The notes under the pieces were generated by a model. The model did not search any database. It worked only from the letters and a program-made list of their open reading frames with translations, and had not been told where the DNA came from. From NCBI GenBank assembly GCA_005223145.1, contig NJBL01000019.1, positions 1-35,978 on the forward strand: a stretch of 35,978 nucleotides of DNA, read 5' to 3'. The position numbers were made by a program, and so were the translations under genes. Below are positions 23,506 through 32,867 of the stretch, piece after piece. Each line of letters opens with the position of its first letter. Position 1 is the first letter of the stretch. The stretch is from a bacterium (candidate division B38) B3_B38 (GTDB taxonomy: Bacteria > Acidobacteriota > B3-B38 > Guanabaribacteriales > B3-B38).

Positions 23506-24717
23506 CTAATTGCTAACGGCTATATATGATAGAACTTTATTGAGTTGAGGGTCGCCAGGGACAAATTCCCTCTCCACCATCTCCTTTATTTTTCCCTCAG
23601 TGAGGGAAAGGTCGGGTGTTACCCCCTTCCCTTCAATGGGCGCTTTTCCAGGGGTAAGGAACATTCCTACAGAAAGTCTCAGAGCCGAGCCATCCTCCAG
23701 GGGGATTATCTTCTGTAAGGAGCCCCGGCCAAAAGTCTGCTCGCCGATGAGCTCCCCACGCTTATTGTCCTTGATGGCGGCAGCCAGCATCTCTCCCCAA
23801 TTGCTGGTATCGCCGTCTACCAGCAGGAAGAGTTTTCCCCCATAGAGGGTAGTCCCCACCTTTGCCGAGTAGCTACTTTCTATCCCCTTGGGCATCTTGA
23901 GAGAGGTTATCTCCCCCCGGTCCAGAAGCATATCGGCTATGGCAATCACCTCGTTTAACTGGCCGAGGATGTTTCCCCGGAGGTCGATCAATAAGGAGGT
24001 AATCCCGCTCTCCTGCAGGCTCTGGAGCCCCTGAGCGACCGAGCCGGACACCCCGGGGAGGAAGTTCGGTATTCTGAGGTAGCCAATCCCTCCCTCAAAC
24101 ACTCGATTGGAGACCCTTTCCGGAGAAACCTTCTCCCGCTTCAGAGTGATTCTCTCCGCTTCCCTCTTCTCCTTTTTCGTTATGGACAGGGTAACGGATG
24201 AGTCGATGGGTCCCCGCAGCTTCCTCCTTATGCTCCACAGGGAGAGCTTCTGGGTGGAGAGACGGTCAACTGCCCTCAGCCAGTCGCCTGGTTGAATCCC
24301 CTCTCTCTCAGCTGGGGAATTGGGCAATATTCTGACGATGCGGGCGTAATCAAAGCCCGAATTTTTATTGACCTCCAACCCAATATCCCCGGGCTCTTCC
24401 TGAGGAGACTGGGCGAATGCCTGATATTCCTCTGCTGTCAGATAAGTGCATTCGGGGTCCAGGCTCTCCATCAGCCCGGTCAGCGCGCCGCGGTAGAGCT
24501 TTCGCAGGTCAACCGGTTCCACATAATTCCTCTCCACCAGCTCCAGAACTTCAGTCAAAACAGCCAGGTTTTTATAAGTTTGTTCGTTTAGCAGCACCCT
24601 GCCCGCTATTATTCCCAGCAGGGTAAAAGTGATCAAGCAGACAGAGCCGATTATGAAATAGATTTTATACCTTTTCAGCATCTTTTTCTCCAAGGTTAAG
24701 GTTTTTTCTTCAGCCAT
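23506..24717 (-). CDS. S41 (C-terminal processing) protease homologue lacking the catalytic dyad
   Basis: 403 aa. The order is an N-terminal membrane anchor (IYFIIGSVCLITFTLLGIIAG), a helical segment, a PDZ domain (about 85-170) and an S41 domain. The family normally reads GSASASEI for the catalytic Ser and TFGKGSVQ for the Lys. Here the aligned stretches are DTSNWGEMLAAA (about 301-312) and TFGRGSLQ (about 325-332). The catalytic Ser position becomes Asn, with a Ser one residue earlier, and Lys becomes Arg. NPGG also reads NILG. It is probably a pseudoprotease or has shifted chemistry. It overlaps the envC-like 3' end by 22 bp and would act in the periplasm. Confidence 0.88.
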   Translation of the reverse strand: MAEEKTLTLEKKMLKRYKIYFIIGSVCLITFTLLGIIAGRVLLNEQTYKNLAVLTEVLELVERNYVEPVDLRKLYRGALTGLMESLDPECTYLTAEEYQAFAQSPQEEPGDIGLEVNKNSGFDYARIVRILPNSPAEREGIQPGDWLRAVDRLSTQKLSLWSIRRKLRGPIDSSVTLSITKKEKREAERITLKREKVSPERVSNRVFEGGIGYLRIPNFLPGVSGSVAQGLQSLQESGITSLLIDLRGNILGQLNEVIAIADMLLDRGEITSLKMPKGIESSYSAKVGTTLYGGKLFLLVDGDTSNWGEMLAAAIKDNKRGELIGEQTFGRGSLQKIIPLEDGSALRLSVGMFLTPGKAPIEGKGVTPDLSLTEGKIKEMVEREFVPGDPQLNKVLSYIAVSN

Positions 24718-25889
24718 TTCAAGGGGTCAAGGGGCTTGCTCTTATGTCTCAATTCAAAGTAGAGATAAGGACCCTTCAGCGAGCCTGTCTCGCCCACCAT
24801 TCCTATAACATCGCCCCTGTTTACCCGCTCCCCGACTTTCACGGTAAACTGGGAAAGATGGGCGTAAAGGGACCAGTATCTGTATCCATGGTCAATGATC
24901 AACAGGTTGCCATAGCCCCGGAACCAGTCAGCATAGATCACCACCCCATCGTAGATAGCGCCGACCGCCATACCCTCTGGGGCAGCAAAATCTACCCCGT
25001 TATGGGGGGTGTAGGTGTGGAATCGGGGGTGCTTTATGGAGCCAAAGGGCACCGTTACCTCACTGGATACCGGCCAGTTGAGCTGCCCTCTGAGAAGGTT
25101 GAGGCTTAACCCCACTCCCGGGGAGAGTGCCCCCTCCCTCTGTCGAACCAGCTCCGCAACGAGACGCTCTAGCCTGGCGGAGGATTCCTGAAGTTCTTTC
25201 AGGGTGGCTAACTGCAAATCCCTCTGCTGCCGGATGTTAGTCAGAAGCTGCTCCTTTCTCATCTTGGTGGCTTTTATCTCCGCCCTCTTATTTTCCGCTG
25301 CCTGTTTTAACTTCTTTACTCGGCGGGTATCCTCCTCCAGCTTATGCCGGCTTTCCTGTAATTCGAGGACATTCATTTTGAACTGATTGAGTTTTTGCCT
25401 GTCCCTCTCCGAGAGGATAGCGATATATTTATACCCCCTGAGAAAGTCGGCTGTGGACTGGAGAGAGAGCAAAACCCTGAGGTAGCTTAATCTTCCCAAT
25501 TTATATAAGTTTACTAACATCTGCCCAATATAGGCTCTCAAGGAGTCAATCTCTTTCTCCAGAGCCTCTATTCTGACGATGGTCTTTTCGATCTCTTTCT
25601 CTTTAATCTGCTGCTCAGAAGCGAGTTCCTGGACTTCTAAATTCTTCAGCCTGAGCTGGAGGTCCATCTCCTCCAGCTCCTTGAGAATCCCCCTCTCCTC
25701 CCGCTCATAGCGGCTTATCTTTGCTTTGACTTCCTTGATTCTTTCTCTCAGCTCCTCCAGCTTTTTCTTCTCTTCTTCTATACGCTGAAAGTCATTTTCC
25801 TGTCCGATCAGCAAAGTTGGCAGAAGAGAGAGAAAGAATAACAATATACCAAGCCGCTTCTTTCTACAGAGAGCCATCGCCTTGCTCAA
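24696..25889 (-). CDS. envC: EnvC-like murein hydrolase activator (coiled coil + degenerate M23/LytM)
   Basis: 397 aa. A signal peptide (LGILLFFLSLLPTLLIG) precedes a long coiled coil (about 30-250) and a C-terminal M23 domain (about 275-392). H-x3-D is present (HNGVDFAAPEG) and so is LYAHLSQF. The canonical HLHFE motif reads YLYFELRHK, so a zinc-ligand His is lost. Such degenerate LytM domains, as in E. coli EnvC, activate amidases rather than cut peptidoglycan. The AMIN amidase at 2.5-3.7 kb is the obvious client. In the well-studied case FtsEX controls EnvC; no ftsEX is in this window. It is the third gene after thiolase and hbd and is followed by the S41 and YibQ genes. Confidence 0.9.
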   Translation of the reverse strand: MSKAMALCRKKRLGILLFFLSLLPTLLIGQENDFQRIEEEKKKLEELRERIKEVKAKISRYEREERGILKELEEMDLQLRLKNLEVQELASEQQIKEKEIEKTIVRIEALEKEIDSLRAYIGQMLVNLYKLGRLSYLRVLLSLQSTADFLRGYKYIAILSERDRQKLNQFKMNVLELQESRHKLEEDTRRVKKLKQAAENKRAEIKATKMRKEQLLTNIRQQRDLQLATLKELQESSARLERLVAELVRQREGALSPGVGLSLNLLRGQLNWPVSSEVTVPFGSIKHPRFHTYTPHNGVDFAAPEGMAVGAIYDGVVIYADWFRGYGNLLIIDHGYRYWSLYAHLSQFTVKVGERVNRGDVIGMVGETGSLKGPYLYFELRHKSKPLDPLKWLKKKP

Positions 25890-25962
25890 ACAGACAGCCT
25901 AAACTGTTATTAGTGGAATTGACCACCCCGCTGGGGGTGAATCTCCACCTCTTCTTTGGGAA

Positions 25963-26811
25963 TTAATATTTATAAAACCCTCGCCCAGTCTTTCTCCCCA
26001 GATGCCCGGCATCAACCATCTTGCGCAACAGGGGGCAGGGACGATACTTGGGGTCGCCGAGTCCACAGTAAAGAACTTCCATAATTGCCAGGCAGACATC
26101 CAGCCCGATGAAGTCTGCTAAAGTGAGGGGTCCCATGGGATGGTTCATCCCCAGAGTCATCACCGCATCAATAGCCTCGGCGCTGCCCACTCCCTCCATC
26201 AGTGCGTATATGGCTTCGTTAATCATAGGAATCAATATCCGGTTGGATATGAAGCCGGGGAAATCATTGACCTCCACCGGGGTCTTACCCATAGCGGTAG
26301 CCAGACTCTTAGTGGTGGAGAAGGCCTCCTCCGAGGTATCCACCCCCCGGATTATTTCTACCAGCTTCATTACCGGCACCGGGTTCATAAAGTGCATCCC
26401 GATGACCTTGTCGGGGCGCTGGGTGGTGGCTCCTATTTTGGTTATGGATATGGAAGAGGTGTTGCTGGCCAGAACCACCTGGGGCGGACATAGGCTGTCT
26501 AACTGGCGGAAGACCTCGCGCTTGATGTCGAAATCCTCATTCACCGCCTCGATGACAAAGTCAACCCCCTTCATCAGGGAGAGGTCAGTAGTGGGGGTTA
26601 TACGACTCAGTGCCTCCTGTTTCTGCTCCTCGGTAATTTTCCCTTTATCCACTCCCCGCTGGAGGTTTTTGTCTATTGTCTTGGTTGCCCGCTGCAAAAG
26701 CTCATCGGCAACATCCTTCATAATAACCTGATATCCTGAAAGGGCAGCTACATGGGCGATGCCGTTGCCCATGGTACCTGCTCCTACTACTCCGATTTTC
26801 TTTATTTCCAT
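25963..26811 (-). CDS. hbd: 3-hydroxybutyryl-CoA dehydrogenase
   Basis: Reduces acetoacetyl-CoA to 3-hydroxybutyryl-CoA, or the reverse in oxidation, with NAD(P)H. 282 aa, full length. The Rossmann motif [17 protein letters not shown] is at residues about 7-23. The catalytic-His region is [35 protein letters not shown] and [21 protein letters not shown] complete the C-terminal domain, and GRGFYKY ends the protein. It lies 59 bp after the thiolase stop. The pair provides the two central steps of butyrate/acetoacetyl-CoA metabolism. Confidence 0.95.
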   Translation of the reverse strand: MEIKKIGVVGAGTMGNGIAHVAALSGYQVIMKDVADELLQRATKTIDKNLQRGVDKGKITEEQKQEALSRITPTTDLSLMKGVDFVIEAVNEDFDIKREVFRQLDSLCPPQVVLASNTSSISITKIGATTQRPDKVIGMHFMNPVPVMKLVEIIRGVDTSEEAFSTTKSLATAMGKTPVEVNDFPGFISNRILIPMINEAIYALMEGVGSAEAIDAVMTLGMNHPMGPLTLADFIGLDVCLAIMEVLYCGLGDPKYRPCPLLRKMVDAGHLGRKTGRGFYKY

Positions 26812-26870
26812 CTTTGCCCTCCTCTTTATTAAGACGCTTGCACTTCTATAAAAGGTTCAAAAATATATTA

Positions 26871-28052
26871 TTAAAGCCTTTCCACTGCCATAGCTACCGC
26901 ATTTCCCCCTCCCAGACAAAGAGCAGCTACCCCCCTGGTAGCCTTTCTCTCCTCCATGGCGTAGAGGAGGGTGGTGAGCATTCGGGCTCCGGTAGCTCCT
27001 ATGGGGTGCCCCAAAGCGACCGCTCCTCCGTGGACATTTACCTTTGTCGCATCAAGCTTTAGCTCCCTGATAACGGCGATCGCCTGAACGGAAAAGGCTT
27101 CGTTTAGTTCAAAAAGCTCCACTTCCTCTTTGCTCCAGCCCGTTCGCTGCCAGAGCTTCTCTACCGCTTTGACCGGTGCCATCATCACCAGCTCTGGCTC
27201 AATTCCACTGACCGCATAACCCACAATCCGAGCCAGGGGCTTTGCTCCCAAGGCTTCCGCCTTCTCCTTAGAAGTTATCACCACAGCGGCTGCTCCGTCG
27301 TCTACTCCGGGGGCGTTGCCCGCGGTGACGGTCCCCCCTTTCTTGAATACAGGGCGGAGCTTAGCCAGGGCTTCCAGGGAAGTATCCCGCCGGGGAGCTT
27401 CATCGGTGGCAAACAGGATGGGCTCTCCCTTTCTCTGGGGTACCTCAATAGGGAGTATCTCCCGCTCAAACTTTTTCCCATCGATGGCAACGATTGCCTT
27501 CTGATGGCTTGAGAGCGCGTAGCGGTCCTGCTCCTCTCTGCTGATTCCGTATTTTTCGGCAACTATCTCGCCGGTATAGCCCATATGAAAGTCATTAAAG
27601 GGACACCATAACCCATCCTGTATCATGGAGTCCACCAGCTTGCCGTCACCCATTCTATATCCCAGGCGTGCTTTGGGGAGAAGATAAGGGGCATTGCTCA
27701 TGCTCTCCATCCCTCCGGCAACCACTATCTCCATATCACCCATAGCGATCTCCTGGCTGGCAAGGACCACCGCCTTCAGCCCTGAGCCGCAGACCTTATT
27801 GATGGTGAGCGCCGCTACTGAGGGGGGTAATCCTCCATTGAGCGCAGCCTGTCGGGCGGGGTTTTGCCCCAATCCCGCGGAGACGACATTCCCCATGATT
27901 ACCTCATCTACCTCCGCAGGGCTGACCCTTGCTCTTCTAACCGCCTCGCTGACCACCCGGGCGCCCAGCTCAGTAGCAGGAAGCGTGCTCAGTCCTCCCA
28001 GGAATTTCCCTACAGGAGTTCGCACGGCACTTATAATGACCACCTCTCTCAT
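26871..28052 (-). CDS. Acetyl-CoA acetyltransferase (thiolase)
   Basis: Condenses two acetyl-CoA to acetoacetyl-CoA, or splits it. 393 aa, the standard size. The acyl-acceptor Cys is in [12 protein letters not shown] (about 88). [43 protein letters not shown] with the catalytic His, and [13 protein letters not shown] with the second Cys are all present. It is first in a leftward operon with hbd and, further on, the envC cluster. It has a strong promoter with two inverted repeats just upstream. Confidence 0.96.
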   Translation of the reverse strand: MREVVIISAVRTPVGKFLGGLSTLPATELGARVVSEAVRRARVSPAEVDEVIMGNVVSAGLGQNPARQAALNGGLPPSVAALTINKVCGSGLKAVVLASQEIAMGDMEIVVAGGMESMSNAPYLLPKARLGYRMGDGKLVDSMIQDGLWCPFNDFHMGYTGEIVAEKYGISREEQDRYALSSHQKAIVAIDGKKFEREILPIEVPQRKGEPILFATDEAPRRDTSLEALAKLRPVFKKGGTVTAGNAPGVDDGAAAVVITSKEKAEALGAKPLARIVGYAVSGIEPELVMMAPVKAVEKLWQRTGWSKEEVELFELNEAFSVQAIAVIRELKLDATKVNVHGGAVALGHPIGATGARMLTTLLYAMEERKATRGVAALCLGGGNAVAMAVERL

Positions 28053-28088
28053 TATTGCTGCTCCCTATAAATACGCAAAATAAAATTT

Positions 28089-28130
28089 AATATTTGAAAA
28101 ATATTATATCAGTTTGACCCCAAATGTCAA
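28089..28130 (-). promoter_or_regulatory. Thiolase operon promoter with inverted repeats
   Basis: On the minus strand TTGACA (28125-28130), a 16-base spacer and a perfect TATAAT (28103-28108). The dyad TTGAC-N7-GTCAA (28114-28130) covers the -35 and spacer. A second dyad AATATTT-GAA-AAATATT (28089-28105) covers the -10 and probable start point. Both could be operators of a fatty-acid or acyl-CoA-responsive repressor (inference). Confidence 0.75.
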
Positions 28131-28169
28131 TCAAAGAAGAGGCTTTCGGGCTTCTCCTCCCCTTTCCTC

Positions 28170-28198
28170 TTGAAATCGACCCATGGGTGAGATATTAT
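28170..28198 (+). promoter_or_regulatory. pgi promoter with palindrome in the spacer
   Basis: TTGAAA (28170-28175), a 17-base spacer and TATTAT (28193-28198). The spacer holds the perfect 10-bp palindrome ACCCATGGGT (28179-28188). The predicted leader is about 150 nt. Confidence 0.6.
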
Positions 28199-28229
28199 TA
28201 GGAAAAGTTTTGCTAAGCAGAGGAAAGCT

Positions 28230-28252
28230 GTGGTTTTCGATTGATAAACCAC
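28230..28252 (+). other. Leader hairpin upstream of pgi
   Basis: GTGGTTT and AAACCAC pair perfectly (7 bp) around a 9-base loop. No U-run follows, so it is not a simple terminator. Confidence 0.5.
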
Positions 28253-28279
28253 CGACCACTTAACAAGCGGGAGGAGGGG

Positions 28280-28342
28280 ATGGCAAAAATACAAGGCTCG
28301 ACCTTAAAGCCAGCCTTGTTAGCCGATTATCAGAGACCCTGA
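28280..28342 (+). CDS. Possible 20-aa leader peptide upstream of pgi
   Basis: An ATG directly preceded by GGGAGGAGGGG opens a 20-codon frame (MAKIQGSTLKPALLADYQRP) ending in TGA 16 bases before the pgi ATG. An 8-bp stem (ACAAGGCT/AGCCTTGT, 28291-28319) lies inside it. The strong ribosome-binding site and position suggest a translated leader that affects pgi. Conservation is untested. Confidence 0.4.
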   Translation: MAKIQGSTLKPALLADYQRP

Positions 28343-28358
28343 ACAGGAGGGAAACTCT

Positions 28359-29816
28359 ATGTATGATGCTCCCTCTGATGTAGAGGATTTTCTCTCACCC
28401 CCCTGGATGGAGCGGAAGAGAGTTCGCTACGACTACACCAACTCCCTTGCCTTTATGGTGGGTGAGGAACACGGTGTGCCCTATGAAGAGCTGAAGAGGT
28501 ATGCCGGGGACAGCCAGCATATCCTCGAAGAGTTCCGCCAAAAAGAGGAGAAAGGGGAGCTCGGCTTCACCCAGCTCCCCTCCACCGTGGAATATCGCGA
28601 GGAGGTAAGCCGTTTCCTGCTGAAGGCAAAGGGGAAGTTTGATTATCTGGTGGTGCTGGGGATTGGCGGCTCCGCCCTGGGGCTGGTTGCCCTGCAGGAG
28701 GCTTTGAAGCCGGAGGCGAAAATGCCCTGCACACCCCCATCCAGCCGGGTCTTCCCCGCCCTCTATGTGGTCGACAATGTCGACCCCTCTTTGGTCAGTT
28801 CGATTCTCAACAGCATTGACCTCGAGAGAACCCTGATTAATGTCATCAGCAAATCAGGCTCCACCCTGGAGACTCTGGCTAACTTTTTGATCTTTCGCTC
28901 AGCTCTGATTGAAGCGGTCGGCTACCCCAACCACTCCCGGCATATTGCGGTTACCACCACCATGGGAGAGGGTTATCTCTTCGAACTCGCCCAAAAGGAA
29001 GGCTATCAGCTGTTCGGTATCCCCCGCAATGTCGGCGGAAGGTTCAGTGTCCTCTCCCCGGTCGGTCTCCTTCCGGCGGGTCTTATCGGGATAGACCTGA
29101 CGGAGCTGTTAGCAGGGGCGCAATATATGAAGGAGCTTTGCCAAAGCCGCCCCTCGATGGAAAACATCCCCTTCCTCTCCGCCGTCATTCAACACCTGCT
29201 GGACACCCGAAAGGGGAAAGGCATACAGGTTTTTTTCGCTTACAGCAGTCTGCTGCGAGGATTGGCTCGCTGGTATCAGCAGCTCTGGGCGGAGAGTCTG
29301 GGGAAGCGGCTGAACCGGCACGGCGAAGAGGTCTTCTGCGGACAGACACCGCTGGTGAGCATAGGGACTACCGACCAGCACTCTCTGTTACAGCTCTTTG
29401 GCGAGGGACCTAATAATAAGTCCATCACCTTCCTTGAGGTAAGCCACCTCCCCGGCCAACTAACCATTGAAGAAGCACCGTCGCCCCACGAGATAACCGA
29501 CTATCTCAAAGGCAAGTCCCTTCAGGAGGTCCTGCTGGCGGAGCGCAGAGCCACCGAGCTGTCTCTCACCTCCAATGCCCGCCCCAACACCACCTTTATC
29601 CTGCCGGAGGTCAGTCCCTTCACCCTGGGGGAGCTTATCTACCTCTTTGAGCTGCAGACAGCCTATGCGGGGGAGCTTTACCGGATAAATCCCTACGACC
29701 AGCCGGGAGTCGAGGAGGGAAAACGCACGGCTTATGCCCTGCTGGGTCGCCGCGGGTATCGGGAAAAACAAAGGGAAATTGAAAAGAGGTTGCCTTCCAA
29801 GCGATATATAATTTGA
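28359..29816 (+). CDS. pgi: Glucose-6-phosphate isomerase
   Basis: Interconverts glucose-6-P and fructose-6-P in glycolysis and gluconeogenesis. 485 aa. SIS-fold motifs are GIGGSALGLVALQEAL, VISKSGSTLETLANFLIF (phosphate loop), NVGGRFSVLSPVGLLPA, LWAESLGK with the catalytic Glu, TTDQHSLLQLFGEGP with the catalytic His, and NPYDQPGVEEGK with the Lys. The active site is complete. About 20 residues precede the usual start region (RYDYTNSLAFMVGEEHG). The ATG has AGGAGGG upstream. selB follows after 18 bp. Confidence 0.96.
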   Translation: MYDAPSDVEDFLSPPWMERKRVRYDYTNSLAFMVGEEHGVPYEELKRYAGDSQHILEEFRQKEEKGELGFTQLPSTVEYREEVSRFLLKAKGKFDYLVVLGIGGSALGLVALQEALKPEAKMPCTPPSSRVFPALYVVDNVDPSLVSSILNSIDLERTLINVISKSGSTLETLANFLIFRSALIEAVGYPNHSRHIAVTTTMGEGYLFELAQKEGYQLFGIPRNVGGRFSVLSPVGLLPAGLIGIDLTELLAGAQYMKELCQSRPSMENIPFLSAVIQHLLDTRKGKGIQVFFAYSSLLRGLARWYQQLWAESLGKRLNRHGEEVFCGQTPLVSIGTTDQHSLLQLFGEGPNNKSITFLEVSHLPGQLTIEEAPSPHEITDYLKGKSLQEVLLAERRATELSLTSNARPNTTFILPEVSPFTLGELIYLFELQTAYAGELYRINPYDQPGVEEGKRTAYALLGRRGYREKQREIEKRLPSKRYII

Positions 29817-29834
29817 GGGTCAAGTCAGATAGTT

Positions 29835-31772
29835 ATGGCAGAAGAGGAGCTTTCTGGTAAATATGTCATCGTGGGCACTGCCGGTCACATCGACCACGGC
29901 AAGACCGAGCTGATAAAGGCTCTCACCGGGGTGGATACTGACCGCCTGAAGGAGGAGAAGGAGCGGGGGATAACCATTGATATCGGCTTCGCCAGCCTGG
30001 AGCTGGAACAGGGGCTGAGGGTTGGATTTGTGGATGTCCCGGGACATGAGCGGTTTGTGAAAAATATGCTGGCAGGTGCTGCCGGGATTGACCTGGTGCT
30101 CCTGGTAGTTGCCGCCAACGAGTCGGTGATGCTCCAGACCCGTGAGCATTTTGAAATCTGCCGCCTCCTCCGGGTGAAAAAAGGTCTGGTAGCCATAACC
30201 AAGAGCGACCTGGTAGAGGATGAGATCAGGGAGCTGGTTAAACTGGAGGTTGCCGAGCTGCTGAAAGGGAGCTTTATGGAGGATGCGCCCATTGTCGGCG
30301 TCAGCTCCAAGACAGGCGAGGGGCTGGAGGAGCTGGTTGCCGGGCTGCGGAGCTTGGCCGCAGAGGTGGAAGCCAAAGATACCAGCGGAGTCTTCCGTCT
30401 CCCGGTGGACAGGTCATTTGTGATGAGAGGGTTTGGCACCGTGGTCACCGGCAGCCTCTTCTCGGGTGAGATCGGAGTGGAGGAGACAGTAGAAATTCTC
30501 CCCTCAAAGTTGAGGGCACGGGTAAGAGGGCTTCAGGTTTTTAATAAGTCGGTGAGGCGGGCTTTTGCCGGGCAGAGAACCGCCATCAACCTCCAGGGGA
30601 TAAGCACCGCCGAGGTAAGAAGGGGTGACATCCTTACCCTGCCAGACCTCTTTCTCCCGGGTCATATGTTTGATGTCCAATTGACCCTGCTGCCCACTTC
30701 CCCCAGACCCCTTGTCCACCTCGCCCGGGTCAGGTTTCATCTGGGCACCGCAGAGATAATGTGCCGGGTCCATCTGCTGGAAGGGAAGAGGCTCCTTCCG
30801 GGGGAGGAAACCCTGGCTCAGCTCCGATTGGAGAAGCCGACATTCGCACTCCCTGGCGATCGATTCATCATTCGCAGCTATTCCCCCATCACCACCATCG
30901 GTGGCGGTTTGATAATAGACATCCTCCCCCTCAAGCATAAAAAGAGGTATTCGGAGAAGGTTCTGGGGGCTTTGAGAACCCTGACAGAGCTTGATCCCCG
31001 CCGGACCATACCGGTTTTCGCCACCGATAAGGGAGGGGCTGGTATGGGGGAGAAAGAAATTGTCTCCCGCACTGGTCTGAAACCTGAAAAGGTAAGGGGC
31101 ATCGTTGCGGAGATGGAGCAAAAGGGGCTCATCCACATTATTTCCAGGGAGCCGCTGCTGATAATCTCGGCTGAGGTAGCACAGGAGTTGTCAGAATCGA
31201 TTATCTCCCTCCTCAAGGGATTTCACAAAACCTACCCTCTGAGAAGGGGGATGCCTCACAAGGAGCTCCAGGAGAAGCTTCTCCGCCGTGCTCCCTTTTC
31301 TGCATTCAAGTGGGTGATGGCTAATCTGTTGGCTGAACAGAGGTTGATATTGGAGAAGGAGGTGCTCTACCTACCAGAGCATCAGATAACCTTATCACCC
31401 AGGGAAAGCAGGATGAAGGAGGAACTGGAAAGCCTCTACCGAAAAGCAGGTCTGACCCCGCCCTCCTGGGAGGAGGCTTCTCAGAAGCTTTCTGGTACCC
31501 CCAACCTGAAAAGCAAAATCCTTCACCTTCTGTTAGAGCAAGGAACTCTGGTCAGGTTGACCGAAGACTTAATCTTTCACCAACAGTCTCTCAATGAGCT
31601 TAAAAAAAGCGTCTACCAGAAGGGCACCAGCGGTGACAGATTTTCCGTGGGGGAGTTTAAGGAGTGGTTCAAAATCACCAGAAAATACGGTATCCCTTTG
31701 CTGGAGTATCTGGACAGTGAGAAAGTCACCCGAAGGGTGGGCGATGAACGGGAGATTATCCGAAAGGAGTAA
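29835..31772 (+). CDS. selB: Selenocysteine-specific elongation factor SelB
   Basis: GTPase that delivers Sec-tRNA(Sec) to UGA codons marked by a SECIS element. 645 aa, normal size. The GTPase domain has [40 protein letters not shown] and TKSDLV. Two beta-barrel domains follow, then winged-helix repeats (about 380-645) that bind the SECIS hairpin. Its presence means the organism very probably makes selenoproteins. selA, selD and tRNA-Sec are not in the window. It lies 18 bp after pgi and may share that transcript. Confidence 0.96.
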   Translation: MAEEELSGKYVIVGTAGHIDHGKTELIKALTGVDTDRLKEEKERGITIDIGFASLELEQGLRVGFVDVPGHERFVKNMLAGAAGIDLVLLVVAANESVMLQTREHFEICRLLRVKKGLVAITKSDLVEDEIRELVKLEVAELLKGSFMEDAPIVGVSSKTGEGLEELVAGLRSLAAEVEAKDTSGVFRLPVDRSFVMRGFGTVVTGSLFSGEIGVEETVEILPSKLRARVRGLQVFNKSVRRAFAGQRTAINLQGISTAEVRRGDILTLPDLFLPGHMFDVQLTLLPTSPRPLVHLARVRFHLGTAEIMCRVHLLEGKRLLPGEETLAQLRLEKPTFALPGDRFIIRSYSPITTIGGGLIIDILPLKHKKRYSEKVLGALRTLTELDPRRTIPVFATDKGGAGMGEKEIVSRTGLKPEKVRGIVAEMEQKGLIHIISREPLLIISAEVAQELSESIISLLKGFHKTYPLRRGMPHKELQEKLLRRAPFSAFKWVMANLLAEQRLILEKEVLYLPEHQITLSPRESRMKEELESLYRKAGLTPPSWEEASQKLSGTPNLKSKILHLLLEQGTLVRLTEDLIFHQQSLNELKKSVYQKGTSGDRFSVGEFKEWFKITRKYGIPLLEYLDSEKVTRRVGDEREIIRKE

Positions 31773-31834
31773 GCTACAAGAGGAAAAGCTCTTATGCCCA
31801 TAGGTTATCGTCTGCTCTCCCTCCATAATTTGAG

Positions 31835-31863
31835 TTGACTGGAGCGTAATTATAGGATAAAAT
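31835..31863 (+). promoter_or_regulatory. tatA promoter
   Basis: TTGACT (31835-31840), a 17-base spacer and TAAAAT (31858-31863), 90 bases before the tatA ATG. The leader contains a GGGG-TTAG-CCCC hairpin near 31915 and a 16-codon frame (MAKKSYGVSPQKGVHL), whose significance is unknown. Confidence 0.7.
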
Positions 31864-31952
31864 TCTTAATTAAGGACGATGATAAATAAATGGCGAAAAA
31901 AAGTTATGGGGTTAGCCCCCAAAAGGGTGTCCATCTTTAAGAGGAGGGATAT

Positions 31953-32147
31953 ATGTTTGGCTCTTTAGGGTTACCAGAGATACTACTTCTGGTGCTCATT
32001 ATCATTTTGATCTTTGGTGCCAAGAGGCTCCCGGATATCGGCAGAGGATTGGGCAAAGGGATACAAAACTTTAAGAAGGCTTTGAAGGGAAAGCCCGACG
32101 AGATAGAGGGCCCCAATAAGGGAGAAGAAAAAGAAGAAAAGGTGTAG
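31953..32147 (+). CDS. tatA: Sec-independent translocase protein TatA
   Basis: Forms the twin-arginine protein-conducting pore in the inner membrane. 64 aa. A short N-terminus MFGSLGLPE, one membrane helix (ILLLVLIIILIFGAKRLPD) and the amphipathic helix IGRGLGKGIQNFKKAL are followed by a charged tail. The FGxxxLPE and FGxKxLPD-type motifs are diagnostic of TatA/E. AGAGGAGGG precedes the ATG. No tatC is in the window. Confidence 0.95.
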   Translation: MFGSLGLPEILLLVLIIILIFGAKRLPDIGRGLGKGIQNFKKALKGKPDEIEGPNKGEEKEEKV

Positions 32148-32249
32148 TATCCTTTCCGGGAGTCATTTGCTGTCCTGGGACTTATTTTCTATGAGGGTGT
32201 TCTTGTTAACAAAATTTGGCTTGGCAAACCTTAGAAGGGAGATAGCATA

Positions 32250-32762
32250 GTGAGAAAGCTATCCGTAATAGGCTTATTAGCTGTGGCGCTTGTCATTCTC
32301 AGTGCCTCTGCCAGCATGGGGGGAGATGCCTTCCTGAAAGGTGGCTATAAGCAGTTTCGCAAGGAACATGATAGTGAGTTTAACACGTGGATTATCTCTG
32401 GTGGGTCGGATTACAAGCTCATCCCCTATATTAGCCTCGGCTTTGAAATCCAGTATTCGCACAAAAAGGTAGAGGAGCAAAGCTTCAACTGGCTTAACCT
32501 CTACCTCAATGCCAAAGCATACGCGTATGGAGGTTCAGTCAGACCTTATATTGGGGGCGGCGTCGGGCTGCAGACTGCCACTAAATGGACGGGGGAATTG
32601 GAGGAGACCACTTTTGCCAAGGATGTAGGCTACCAGTTACTGGGAGGAGTGGCCATTGGTCCCCCTGGAGCTCTTGGCCTGGTATTGGAAGCCCAGCTCC
32701 AACTTCCTAAGGACCTGGATGGAATAACCGCCATTCACTTCATGGCTGGAATAACCTGGTAA
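32250..32762 (+). CDS. Outer-membrane beta-barrel protein
   Basis: 170 aa with a GTG start preceded by AGAAGGGAG. The signal peptide is LSVIGLLAVALVILSASASMGG (about residues 4-25), with cleavage likely near the AS-A region. The mature part alternates aromatic/hydrophobic strands with turns (FLKGGYKQF, YISLGFEIQYSHKK, NLYLNAKAYAYGGSVRPYIGGGVGLQ, YQLLGGVAIGP). It ends IHFMAGITW, with a terminal aromatic typical of BAM substrates. It is probably an 8-stranded barrel of the OMP_b-brl type. The function is unknown. Confidence 0.85.
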   Translation: MRKLSVIGLLAVALVILSASASMGGDAFLKGGYKQFRKEHDSEFNTWIISGGSDYKLIPYISLGFEIQYSHKKVEEQSFNWLNLYLNAKAYAYGGSVRPYIGGGVGLQTATKWTGELEETTFAKDVGYQLLGGVAIGPPGALGLVLEAQLQLPKDLDGITAIHFMAGITW

Positions 32763-32766
32763 CAAT

Positions 32767-32826
32767 AGTGCCCTCCTCAGAGTGGGGAGGACACCCATTA
32801 TTTAATCCCTCTGAAAGGGTTTTTTC
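32767..32826 (+). terminator. Terminator after the beta-barrel gene
   Basis: A larger hairpin (GTGCCCTCC…GGGGAGGACAC, 32767-32793) is followed by CCCT-CTGAA-AGGG (32807-32819) and a run of T (32820-32825). It ends the rightward transcript before the convergent folK. Confidence 0.75.
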
Positions 32827-32867
32827 TTTATTTTTGATAGTCTCTTAAGAACAGAAGCTATCCTATC

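Noticed and set aside
31890-31943. 16-codon frame and GGGG/CCCC hairpin before tatA as a riboswitch
   Set aside because: The hairpin is too small and matches no riboswitch consensus I know. The frame is too short to support.
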